DNA of 7,966 bases from Candidatus Melainabacteria bacterium (GTDB lineage: Bacteria > Cyanobacteriota > Vampirovibrionia > Obscuribacterales > Obscuribacteraceae): NCBI GenBank assembly GCA_003175915.1, contig PSRH01000018.1, positions 1-7,966 of the forward strand, given 5' to 3'. The notes under the pieces were generated by a model. The model was not told the origin of the DNA. It saw only the letters and a list, made by a program, of their open reading frames with translations, and did no database searches. Of the stretch, positions 1 through 6,596 are shown in pieces (the stretch's first letter is position 1; every line of letters begins with the position of its first letter). Position numbers and translations under genes: made by a program.

Positions 1-1385
1 TTACCCACCTTTTGAAGCAGATCGATAATCTGAGCGTCGGTTACGTCGGAATTTTCCTTCTTAGGGACGAATCGGCAAAACCAGTGGTCGACACAGTCGG
101 TGATTGCTCCGGTTTTGGGATACACCTTAGTGCCACGATTAGAAATCATCTTGAGCTTAAGCTCGCTATCTTGAGAAATCTTTTCAAGGCTGTGGCCAAG
201 TTCTTCTGAATTCAAAGGTGATTCGACGAAGACATCAACGCCTACGGAGTGACGCGATTTGGCCTTAACAAATTCAACATCGCTAGCCACTTTGGGAAGC
301 TTGACCGGCTTGTAGTCTCTTACTTGCCAGCGCTCCGAATGACGGCCCAGATTGTTGATGATCGCTCTGGTGAAATCCGTCGTGGAGGCTGCCTTTTCAT
401 CCCCGATTATGTCGCGAGGCAGGGTTTTGCCTTCCTCCAATGTGAAGAGTACAGCGTGCTCAATCTTAGCGGCTTCTTCGAACATGCCTAAGTGGCGCAG
501 CATCATAACGCCCGAGAAGAGCACAGCTAGCGGATTGATGACATTCTTGCCGGCATACTTGGGAGCGGACCCGTGCACGGCTTCGAAGATAGCCACTTCA
601 TTGCCGATATTGGCCGAGGGAGCGAATCCCAGACCGCCTATTAGCGCCGAACTGAGGTCGCTGATAATATCGCCATTCATATTTGTGGTGACGATCACAT
701 CAAACTGTTCGGGTTTCTTGACCAGTTGATGAGCGCAGTTATCAATGATTATGTGGTGCGCTTCGATATCAGGATATTCTTTGGCAATTTCCTCGAAGGT
801 GCGCTTGAGCATGCCTTCCGTCATCTTCATGATGTTCGATTTGGAAGCACAATGAACGGTTTTGCGCCCTTCTGCTTTGGCAAGCTCGAAACCCAGGCGG
901 ACAATTTTTTCGCAGCCTTTGCGAGAAATCAGTTTCAGGCATTCGGCTACGCCGGGAGTCTGCATGTACTCGATACCGGCATAAAGGTCCTCGACGTTCT
1001 CCCTGACCACGACAAGATCAATATTGCGGCCGCTGTAGGGAGTCTTCACCCCGGGCAGTTCGCGCACCGGCCGAATGTTGCCATAGGTTTCAAAGAGTTT
1101 GCGCAGCGTAACATTGGCGCTCTTTTCCCCAAAACCAATGGGAGTTTCAAGCGGTCCCTTTAAAACCACGCGAGTTTTGCTGATCGACTCGACTGTTTCT
1201 TGGGGGACCCCGGACGGCAGTCCTTGTTTGAAAATGCTTGCACCGGCATGACGAACTTCCCAATCGATTGGTGCGCCAGTAGCTTCGATGATAAGACGGG
1301 CAGACTCAACACACTCGGGACCGATGCCATCGCCCGGTATGAGCGTCACCAATTTCCTATTCGAAGCATTATAGCTAGTCGTCAT
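1..1385 (-). CDS. icd: NADP-dependent isocitrate dehydrogenase, Thermus/Rickettsia type (3' end beyond window)
   Basis: Oxidatively decarboxylates isocitrate to 2-oxoglutarate in the TCA cycle, in the cytoplasm. My translation gives 461 codons from ATG at 1385, still open at the window start. It begins MTTSYNASNRK and reaches the nucleotide-binding start IPGDGIGPE at residues 16-24. Substrate residues known from the E. coli enzyme have counterparts: S89, N91, R95, R105 and R128, then Y135 and K182. The metal aspartates are D215, D239 and D243. HGSAPKYAG (271-279) carries the Lys-Tyr pair (K276, Y277) typical of NADP rather than NAD use. From about residue 350 there is an extra C-terminal domain (VGVDVFVES, LKMISNRGT) found in the Thermus and Rickettsia enzymes and absent from E. 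coli Icd. Family members are about 480-500 aa, so roughly 20-40 residues are missing. GAGG and AAGG lie 10 and 4 bases before the ATG. Family assignment is very secure. Confidence 0.96.
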   Translation of the reverse strand, partial: MTTSYNASNRKLVTLIPGDGIGPECVESARLIIEATGAPIDWEVRHAGASIFKQGLPSGVPQETVESISKTRVVLKGPLETPIGFGEKSANVTLRKLFETYGNIRPVRELPGVKTPYSGRNIDLVVVRENVEDLYAGIEYMQTPGVAECLKLISRKGCEKIVRLGFELAKAEGRKTVHCASKSNIMKMTEGMLKRTFEEIAKEYPDIEAHHIIIDNCAHQLVKKPEQFDVIVTTNMNGDIISDLSSALIGGLGFAPSANIGNEVAIFEAVHGSAPKYAGKNVINPLAVLFSGVMMLRHLGMFEEAAKIEHAVLFTLEEGKTLPRDIIGDEKAASTTDFTRAIINNLGRHSERWQVRDYKPVKLPKVASDVEFVKAKSRHSVGVDVFVESPLNSEELGHSLEKISQDSELKLKMISNRGTKVYPKTGAITDCVDHWFCRFVPKKENSDVTDAQIIDLLQKVG

Positions 1386-1471
1386 GATTCCTTTTCCTCA
1401 AACAATAGACTTGGACTAGGATAACCCACGTCCTCCAAAAAAACTGGGTAAGAATCTCATTTTGTCAAGGT

Positions 1472-2761
1472 TTACTCTTTGCCGCGCACCTTGGACCAAA
1501 TACCTTCCAGCCACTTATTTCTTTGCTCTTGGCTGTCTTGCTTGTCGGTGCCGTTCGGAGAATCGTAGAAGTCCCAGGGTGCCTCCTGCAAGGCTCGATG
1601 AAAATCCACGCCCTTCTGGAAGCAGTAACGCAAGCTGGCCACGGCTTGATCGAGGGAGATGATTTTCTCTTCGTGCAGGCGTTTGGCCTCGGCCGTTGCC
1701 TCGATGTTTTCATTATTGAGCAGTCCGGCTTCCAATAATACTTCGCCGATAGTAGCTCCGGTGATGGAGGTGGCATTCTGTGCGGCGTTGATTTGTTCTG
1801 GAGTAAGAAGATTTGCCGAAATGATCAAATCAAGAACGTCATTGGCCGATTTGATTTTGGCCCGCTTAACATCGTGTTCCTGCTTCACTTTTGCTACGGG
1901 TATCCTTTTGATCCTGGACTCCTTCAGAATGTCTACAGCTTCTTCGCGAGTAAGCGATTTGTTAGCTATCAGTGCCTGAATGTTCAAGCATTCATGTAGT
2001 ATCGTCGATGGTATTACGCCGGAGGTAACAAGAATCTCTCCAATCGGCTTCTTTCTTTCTAGCCCCACCTCAATAGCGGATATCTTATCAGTCTCGCTCA
2101 AGAGACCCGCTGCACACAATAGCTCTCCCAGCTTGACGTTGTTCTCCTCTTCTGCAAAGGCACCCGATTCCTTAAGCGATTCCTCCAGAGATTGTTGTTT
2201 GGCCGCGGAGACTTTCAACCCGGCGACTGCCTGATCTTTGTTTATCTTGCCGTCACGCATCAACACCTGGGCCGTGAGGACGGAACTGAGTATATTGGCA
2301 TTGAGAGCTTTATTGACGACCAGGCAGCGACCTAAGGGCAGCCCGTAATCCTTGCTATTCTGTACCGCTTCTTCAAGAGCGCGCGGCGTGACGATACCTG
2401 CCTCGAGAAGAAGCTCTCCCAATTCAGTGGTGGGGATGACGTCTTGCATAGGCGGACGCCAACCGAGCTTGATAAAGGCCTGCTGCAGCGAGATGCGATT
2501 TTTTACGGCGAGGCTCAGGGCGCGAATGCCGAATTCACTCGATAGTACCCCGGCTCTCAGTAAGGCCTGAAGTTCAATAGCTGCTTGCAGATCTTGTTCA
2601 GTGAGCTGGCCCAAACTCATAAGAGTTCGTCCTATAGGGCTCTTGGTTTTTTTGGAAAGGTGCAGCGCTTCTAAGAGCTTGTCTGCCCGCACGACGTTGG
2701 CAGCCACAAGCAATTCGCCTATTCGCTTTGGTCCAGTCTGTTTGTCCTTGCCGTGATCCAT
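1472..2761 (-). CDS. Stand-alone protein of four MshEN-like (T2SS-E N-terminal) repeats
   Basis: A soluble 429-residue protein with no signal peptide or membrane segment. It has four units of about 97-100 residues. Each unit has two 24-residue motifs of the form [RKE]-[IL]-G-E-L-L-x2-A-[GN], separated by exactly five residues. These lie at 13-36/42-65, 113-136/142-165, 210-233/239-262 and 308-331/337-360. This is the bipartite layout of MshEN, the cyclic-di-GMP-binding N-terminal domain of many type II secretion and type IV pilus ATPases. Each pair is followed by about 35 helical residues (for example GKINKDQAV). No Walker A, Walker B or other ATPase motif follows; the tail is short, charged and ends SKVRGKE. 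The fourth unit has lost the first glycine, and only unit 1 keeps the leading Arg, so nucleotide binding may be partly lost. I chose ATG at 2761; an in-frame TTG lies at 2767 and neither has a clear ribosome site. It could be a cyclic-di-GMP sensor or a scaffold; the role is unknown. Confidence 0.88.
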   Translation of the reverse strand: MDHGKDKQTGPKRIGELLVAANVVRADKLLEALHLSKKTKSPIGRTLMSLGQLTEQDLQAAIELQALLRAGVLSSEFGIRALSLAVKNRISLQQAFIKLGWRPPMQDVIPTTELGELLLEAGIVTPRALEEAVQNSKDYGLPLGRCLVVNKALNANILSSVLTAQVLMRDGKINKDQAVAGLKVSAAKQQSLEESLKESGAFAEEENNVKLGELLCAAGLLSETDKISAIEVGLERKKPIGEILVTSGVIPSTILHECLNIQALIANKSLTREEAVDILKESRIKRIPVAKVKQEHDVKRAKIKSANDVLDLIISANLLTPEQINAAQNATSITGATIGEVLLEAGLLNNENIEATAEAKRLHEEKIISLDQAVASLRYCFQKGVDFHRALQEAPWDFYDSPNGTDKQDSQEQRNKWLEGIWSKVRGKE

Positions 2762-2875
2762 TTGCAAGAAGAAAGTAGTCTATCTGCCAGGCCTACTGGC
2801 TGATAACGTTCCCGCCATAAGAGTTAGTCTATCAGCTCCTGGGGTTGTCAGGCAGATTAAGGAATTTGATACCTC
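2762..2875 (-). promoter_or_regulatory. Upstream region of the MshEN-repeat gene, with a 9-base direct repeat
   Basis: This gap between the terminator of the array and the MshEN-repeat gene should hold that gene's promoter. No convincing -35/-10 pair is visible. The one regularity is a direct repeat of TAGTCTATC at 2776-2784 and 2825-2833 (GATAGACTA in the sense of the gene), 49 bases from start to start. The repeat could be a regulator site or chance. Confidence 0.25.
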
Positions 2876-2918
2876 ACGAAAAAGACAAAGGGGCCCACAA
2901 CTAGAGACGTGTGCCCCT
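2876..2918 (-). terminator. Rho-independent terminator of the four-gene array
   Basis: On the minus strand, starting 33 bases after the stop of the last array gene, AGGGGCACA (2918-2910) pairs with TGTG (2899-2896) and CCCCT (2893-2889). There is a two-base bulge at 2895-2894 and a 10-base loop. A T-rich run (TTTGTCTTTTT) follows directly on the minus strand. Position, stem and T-tract agree with an intrinsic terminator reading leftward. No gene on the other strand would use it. Confidence 0.75.
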
Positions 2919-2951
2919 CGATTAAGTAAGGAAATTTCAGCTCAGCTTGGC

Positions 2952-3413
2952 TTAGTAGTTATCGTCGTAGGGTACAACGAAGCCTTTGCCCTGGAAGAGC
3001 ATGCTGTGGCTGCCGCTATGCGGGCTGGGATAACCGACGAAGCCGTGGTGCACGCCATAGGCGAAACCATGCAGGACTCCATAAGTGGCACCACCAACCA
3101 GGCCGACCGGTCCACCAGTCAAGCCGCCAGCGACCAACTCGTAAGTACCGTCTTCTTTGCCGATATTACGAGCAACCATGCGCGTGCCACCGATCGCACC
3201 CTTAACGCCATCTTGGAAAGAGGCTGTGGGTACGTCCCAGGCCGTGGTAACTACCATACTTACCAGGCGTACTGGGAAATACTCGATTTCATACCAGACC
3301 CGCGCCGATTCTGGCCTCTCTGGGTAGGCCAATGTCGGTACCAAACTGCCCATAGCAAGCCCTACGCTCGCTAACAGGGATGCAAGAAACATCTTTGCCA
3401 TTTTTTTCACCAT
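2952..3413 (-). CDS. Secreted glycine-rich protein, array paralogue 4 (divergent C-terminus)
   Basis: I do not recognise a named family. This 153-residue protein is the last and longest member of the array. Residues 1-29 look like a Sec signal peptide: KK and K, a hydrophobic core, then PTLA before YPERP. The mature part has FPVR at 46-49, a hydrophobic stretch leading to W-D-V-P (59-62), G-K-E-D-G at 85-89, and a glycine-zipper segment at about 96-124 that contains GGPVGLVGG and HG repeats. The order matches the other three genes, and the G-x-E-x-G and GGPVG parts are nearly identical to the gene at 4365. Unlike its neighbours it lacks the K-P-F-S tail and ends instead in a His/Ser/Pro-rich stretch and GKGFVVPYDDNY. 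The mature part has no cysteine. It lies 38 bases after the preceding stop. No clear Shine-Dalgarno precedes ATG at 3413; GTG 3410 and ATG 3401 are alternatives. Likely periplasmic or envelope-associated; function unknown. Confidence 0.85.
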   Translation of the reverse strand: MVKKMAKMFLASLLASVGLAMGSLVPTLAYPERPESARVWYEIEYFPVRLVSMVVTTAWDVPTASFQDGVKGAIGGTRMVARNIGKEDGTYELVAGGLTGGPVGLVGGATYGVLHGFAYGVHHGFVGYPSPHSGSHSMLFQGKGFVVPYDDNY

Positions 3414-3451
3414 CTAGTTTCTAGGAATCTTATCTGAGCACTGACTACAAC

Positions 3452-3850
3452 TTACTTTTCTTCCATCGTTATGTACGACCAACGGCTGAAAGGTTTGTTC
3501 CAGCCTGTTTTAAATCCGTGAGAAACTCCGTACATAAAGCCCTTCACCCCGCCTACCGAGACACCCGCGGGAACGGAAACTGGCGAAGCAGCGACAAGCT
3601 GCAGGGCGCCATTTTCGTCACCAAACTCGCCGGCGAGTTTCTTCTCGGAACGCATAGTGTTGTGGAAGCCTTTGTCTACCGGCCCACTGAAGGTGCCGCA
3701 AACGGCAGCGCCGGATAAGGCACCAGCCGTCCTGAAAGGCGCCATCAATACCCAGTGAATCGGCTTCGCCTCATAGTCCAGGGCCAGAGCTGGCCCTGCT
3801 CCGGCAGCCAAAAGGGCTGCCGAACATAAGATTCGACCCAGAGATTTCAT
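3452..3850 (-). CDS. Secreted glycine-rich protein, array paralogue 3
   Basis: A 132-residue protein of unrecognised family and third gene of the array. A signal peptide of about 23 residues ends ALA before LDYEA. The mature protein has APFR at 37-40, a small-residue hydrophobic stretch (AGALSGAAVCG), G-P-V at 56-58, G-D-E-N-G at 77-81 and a glycine-spaced segment at about 87-116 (VPAG, SVGG, YGVSHG). The tail is G-W-N-K-P-F-S at 116-122, ending in acidic residues. The same landmarks occur in the same order in the adjacent genes, which marks common descent although overall identity looks low. AAGGAG at 3861-3856 sits five bases before ATG 3850, a near-ideal ribosome site. The gene follows its neighbour by 55 bases with no terminator between them. 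The spaced glycines suggest close helix packing in or on a membrane (inference). Confidence 0.87.
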   Translation of the reverse strand: MKSLGRILCSAALLAAGAGPALALDYEAKPIHWVLMAPFRTAGALSGAAVCGTFSGPVDKGFHNTMRSEKKLAGEFGDENGALQLVAASPVSVPAGVSVGGVKGFMYGVSHGFKTGWNKPFSRWSYITMEEK

Positions 3851-3905
3851 AATTACTCCTTACCTTTCCGAAAAATGAAACCCACCACAAAAGTTTTCGT
3901 CCTAC

Positions 3906-4277
3906 CTATTCCCCACTATTTGATACCACAAATGATTCCGAACTAAATGGCTTGTCCCAGCCAACCGTTATGGCGTGGTGTCCACCACAAATCGCACCGT
4001 ACGGGACTCCAAAGACGGCGCCAGTGGGAATTCCAATCATTGCGCCGACAATATTTTGCTTCCAACCTTTTTCATCGCCGAATGCCTCAGCCAGACCCTT
4101 GGTGGCTCTGTATGGGCACTTGTAGGCGGAGTCGACTATTATGCCTTCGGGAACGTCCACAAGGAAAGCAGTCGAGGCACCGGCCAGGCCTTTCACGCCA
4201 CCACCGTCTGCAAAACATGGTGCAGCGATGGCTAGCGATGCTAAGGTGGAAAGAACTACAGTGTTTATTTTCATCAT
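3906..4277 (-). CDS. Secreted glycine-rich protein, array paralogue 2
   Basis: A 123-residue protein, second gene of the array, with no recognised family. The signal peptide is about residues 1-23 (APCFA before DGGG). The mature part shows a hydrophobic stretch leading to D-V-P (41-43, the same spacing to the next motif as in the gene at 2952), G-D-E-K-G at 67-71, glycines spaced by three or four at 78-99 (IGIPTGAVFGVPYG), HH at 100-101, and G-W-D-K-P-F-S at 106-112, ending SNSGE. Two cysteines (C54, C97) remain after cleavage. The first two codons are both ATG (4277 and 4274). AGGGG at 4286-4282 is only four bases from the first but seven from the second, so the protein may start at the second Met. 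A perfect hairpin lies just upstream of this ribosome site. Confidence 0.87.
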   Translation of the reverse strand: MMKINTVVLSTLASLAIAAPCFADGGGVKGLAGASTAFLVDVPEGIIVDSAYKCPYRATKGLAEAFGDEKGWKQNIVGAMIGIPTGAVFGVPYGAICGGHHAITVGWDKPFSSESFVVSNSGE

Positions 4278-4281
4278 TTAT

Positions 4282-4286
4282 CCCCT
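4282..4286 (-). promoter_or_regulatory. Ribosome binding site of array paralogue 2
   Basis: AGGGG on the minus strand, four bases before ATG 4277 and seven before ATG 4274. The spacing favours the second ATG as the start. The left edge of the 12-base-pair hairpin (4293-4320) is only six bases away, so the structure may influence ribosome access. Confidence 0.55.
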
Positions 4287-4292
4287 AGTTAC

Positions 4293-4320
4293 TAAGGATG
4301 GTTCACGAGAACCATCCTTA
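4293..4320 (-). promoter_or_regulatory. Perfect 12-bp inverted repeat between array paralogues 1 and 2
   Basis: TAAGGATGGTTC (4293-4304) and its exact reverse complement (4309-4320) flank the four-base loop ACGA. It lies in the 87-base gap between the first two array genes, immediately upstream of the second gene's ribosome site. No T-tract follows on the transcribed minus strand, so it does not look like an ordinary intrinsic terminator there. Possible roles are an mRNA-stabilising stem that sets the gene 1 to gene 2 ratio, a processing site, or a dyad operator. Read on the plus strand the stem is followed by a weakly T-rich TTTGCTCTT, but there is no plus-strand gene to end. Confidence 0.6.
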
Positions 4321-4364
4321 TTTGCTCTTACAACTATGCTTTGGAGTGTAGATCCATATTTGGA

Positions 4365-4754
4365 CTATTCATCCTTGAACGTGAAGGCTTCTTTGCTGAA
4401 GGGTTTGTCGTACCCGGATTTGAATCCGTGCACCATACCATCCACGCTACCGTAGCCTGCACCACCGACAACACCAACCGGGCCACCGACGAGGTAACCT
4501 ACCAGCATTTGGAAGTCACCATCTTCGTTGCCCAAAGTTTTGGCCACGGCCTTGGCTGCTTTCTGACCACCCTTGACGCTATCCTTTGCAGCACCCAGGG
4601 GCACACCAACTACCGTACCAACTCCACATCCTGCTAACCGGAACGGGAAAAAGCATGCGCTTTTGAACGTATCACCGTCAGCAAATGATGGTGTCACTAA
4701 GGCACCGACCAACGCTGACGCTAGTACGAAGGAAGAGGCTAATCTTTTTTGCAT
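4365..4754 (-). CDS. Secreted glycine-rich protein, array paralogue 1 (first gene of array)
   Basis: A 129-residue protein with no recognised named family; first transcribed gene of the array. The signal peptide is about residues 1-25 (KR, a hydrophobic core, PSFA before DGD). Next come FPFR at 36-39, a glycine-spaced hydrophobic segment (41-54), a Lys/Ala-rich amphipathic stretch (57-73), G-N-E-D-G at 75-79, a second glycine-zipper segment at 86-114 (GGPVGVVGG, YG, HG), and G-Y-D-K-P-F-S at 114-120, ending FKDE. It is the clearest example of the shared plan. Two cysteines (C34, C43) lie in the first hydrophobic stretch. GGAG at 4764-4761 is six bases before the ATG, a strong ribosome site. 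With two glycine-zipper helices it could insert into or line a membrane, or be a lumenal envelope protein (inference). Confidence 0.88.
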   Translation of the reverse strand: MQKRLASSFVLASALVGALVTPSFADGDTFKSACFFPFRLAGCGVGTVVGVPLGAAKDSVKGGQKAAKAVAKTLGNEDGDFQMLVGYLVGGPVGVVGGAGYGSVDGMVHGFKSGYDKPFSKEAFTFKDE

Positions 4755-5133
4755 TCGAATCTCCAGCTATTAGCTATTACGTAATCACCAATTCTGGACC
4801 AAGCTCGGCCCAAACACGGTCCTAATTTTACCTGTTTTCTTTAAGACTTCTATATCGGTATCGATTCGAAAATGCCAATCTGGAGAATTGAATCTACTTA
4901 AACCTGCCTTGGCTGGCGATTCAAGCCGTTTTCACGTGTGTAAAAAGTTTGTTTGATCGGGGCGTTATCAAGTGATGGCGGAACCCTATGTGGTGGCATG
5001 CCAATCAGACATATCTCTAAAACAAAGTGTGATGCAGTTGCGTGCGACGTCGCTAACGGTCATAAAACGGTGCCAGTGCCAGTACTATATTCAGCCTTTG
5101 AGATAACCTTGACAATAAGATTTATCGGCCATT
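4755..5133 (-). other. 380-base gene-free region upstream of the four-gene array
   Basis: I see no credible gene on either strand; the short plus-strand reading frame here runs into the opposite strand of the glycosyltransferase. As the space between the glycosyltransferase stop and the array's first start, it should carry the array promoter and any control sites. A 7-base tandem (AGCTATT twice, 4765-4778) sits just upstream of the first array gene's ribosome site. No strong terminator for the glycosyltransferase was found. Confidence 0.6.
4849..4878 (-). promoter_or_regulatory. Possible sigma-70-type promoter of the array
   Basis: On the minus strand TTGGCA (4878-4873) and TATAGA (4854-4849) are separated by 18 bases; both are close to consensus. 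This would give a leader of about 90 bases ahead of ATG 4754. It is the best pair I found in the gap, but such matches arise by chance and nothing else supports it. Confidence 0.3.
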
Positions 5134-6516
5134 TCAATTGGCAGGGGAGTGACCGACGTGCTCAGTCGGGTGCCAAGTTGAGGCTTGCTTGCCAAACATA
5201 ATTTGGCGAAGGGAAATGACTATGCAAGGTATCCAATGGAGATAGACATAAGCACTCACTTCCAGGCTATGCAAAAAGGTTCGCCAGTAGGACATATTTC
5301 GGTATATCTTGATCGCGACAAATATATTCAGCTCGCTTATCAAGAAGATGATCATCGAAATTATGGCAAAGAGGCGCCCGTGTGTCGGTAGTCCCGTTGA
5401 AAAGTGAATCAACTCCGAGGTCACTTCAAGCAGCATCAAAGCTGGTACCACAAATAGAACAGTAAAAGCGATGGTATCAAGGCGCTCGACCAGAGAGAGG
5501 CGGGTCGGCGAATTGAGTGGGAAGATATAGTCCAAATATCGTCTGATACTTCCTTCTGCCCAGCGACAGCGCTGTCGCATGAGGGCCTTGAGAGTGGTGA
5601 CTCCCTCTTCCCAGACATATGCGTGCGGGCAGAATCTGATATCCCAATGATTAACAAGCAGACGCATGCTCAGATCAAGATCGTCGGTGATCGCTTTGTT
5701 ATTCCAGCCGCCCACATCAACGAGAGCAGCGCGCTTCACCAATTGGCCGTTACCTCTTAGTTCGACCGCACCACGAATGAGGTCACGGCCCATTTGGAAA
5801 TAGGTATCAAGGGCGTATTCGGAAGCCTGGCAGTTGACCAGGAAACCTTTCTGATAGTCATATATTCTCTTTTGCGCCTGAACTGCCCCTATGCCTTCCG
5901 GTTCCAATACCGGTAGCATGAGCTGGAAAAAGTCTGGGGCAACGTAAGCGTCAGCGTCAAATACGGCGATCACTTCACCCTTGGAAAGAGGCAAAGCTTC
6001 ATTTAAGGCCGCCGATTTACCCGGGTGCGAGCCATAAGCTCGTTTAATTAAACGCAGTCGGGGAAATTCATTCTGGAGATTCTCCAAAATGGCTGCTGTG
6101 TGATCTGTTGAGCAGTCATCGATTACCCAGACGACGAAATTGTCATAGTTAATCTTGAACATATTGCGGACCGTATTTTCGATCACGCGCGCTTCATTCT
6201 TAGCGGCGATGAATATATCGATCCACGGTTCCCAAACGCTTTCGTTTCCCAAAGATGAAAGAGGCGCGGTGGCCCCGGCGGGCCTACCACTTAATTTGAG
6301 AGCTTGCCTCAATGGCGCCTGGGTTTTAGCGAGGAGATTGCTACGCTTGCGCCATTTATGCTGGGCATTCAAAAGCCAGAGACTGTGGGTGACCATTATG
6401 GCTATGCCAATACCGAGGAGCAGAAGCAATTCAGGACCGGTAAAAAGGCAATCAACGACTTTTAGACCCAGCCAGACGGCAACAATTAACCCTATTAGAA
6501 TGATTCGATTCCGCAT
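5134..6516 (-). CDS. Membrane-bound family 2 glycosyltransferase (processive polysaccharide synthase type)
   Basis: Transfers sugars from a nucleotide-sugar donor to a growing glycan at the inner face of the cytoplasmic membrane. Numbered from ATG 6516 (460 aa), it has two N-terminal TM helices (about 2-21 and 28-48), then a GT-A domain starting at IDIFIAAKNEA (99-109). It carries D133/D134 in VIDDCSTD, the metal-binding D-A-D (187-189), the acceptor-site T-D-D (277-279) and Q-R-C-R-W (315-319), the QxxRW of synthases that extrude chains. About three TM helices follow (348-367, 382-404, 413-438), and the C-terminus contains STWHPTEH. This is the plan of poly-N-acetylglucosamine, cellulose and hyaluronan synthases; no PilZ domain is present and the product cannot be told from sequence. 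An in-frame TTG at 6576 would add 20 polar residues; neither start has a strong ribosome site. It follows the MFS gene by 80 (or 20) bases, so co-transcription is likely. Confidence 0.93.
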   Translation of the reverse strand: MRNRIILIGLIVAVWLGLKVVDCLFTGPELLLLLGIGIAIMVTHSLWLLNAQHKWRKRSNLLAKTQAPLRQALKLSGRPAGATAPLSSLGNESVWEPWIDIFIAAKNEARVIENTVRNMFKINYDNFVVWVIDDCSTDHTAAILENLQNEFPRLRLIKRAYGSHPGKSAALNEALPLSKGEVIAVFDADAYVAPDFFQLMLPVLEPEGIGAVQAQKRIYDYQKGFLVNCQASEYALDTYFQMGRDLIRGAVELRGNGQLVKRAALVDVGGWNNKAITDDLDLSMRLLVNHWDIRFCPHAYVWEEGVTTLKALMRQRCRWAEGSIRRYLDYIFPLNSPTRLSLVERLDTIAFTVLFVVPALMLLEVTSELIHFSTGLPTHGRLFAIISMIIFLISELNIFVAIKIYRNMSYWRTFLHSLEVSAYVYLHWIPCIVISLRQIMFGKQASTWHPTEHVGHSPAN

Positions 6517-6596
6517 ATTACCTGTATAGCGCCTTTTCTCCAGGTTGCCCGTTTTATTTTGAGTTTTTTCAGACAAATTGTAATCGACTGAGGCAA

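Noticed and set aside
352..1163. Plus-strand open frames of 125 and 145 codons within 352-1163
   Set aside because: They lie opposite the well-conserved isocitrate dehydrogenase and show no family features; they are shadows of the real gene.
1463..1468. Consensus-like -35 box TTGACA (minus strand) just past the stop of the MshEN-repeat gene, ahead of icd
   Set aside because: At 16-18 bases downstream there is no TATAAT-like hexamer, only AGTTTT, so the promoter is incomplete.
1386..1471. Possible terminator between the MshEN-repeat gene and icd, because of a run of seven T on the minus strand
   Set aside because: No stem precedes the T run; the only inverted repeat (ACCCA/TGGGT) encloses it. 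Co-transcription into icd therefore cannot be excluded.
3906..4277. Lipoprotein reading of array paralogue 2, from the Cys at residue 21
   Set aside because: The preceding residues are A-A-P, which does not fit the L-[AS]-[GA]-C lipobox; an ordinary signal peptidase site (CFA before D) fits better.
5071..5082. Tandem TGCCAG pair in the gene-free region
   Set aside because: Two copies of six bases are expected by chance and no nearby element uses them.
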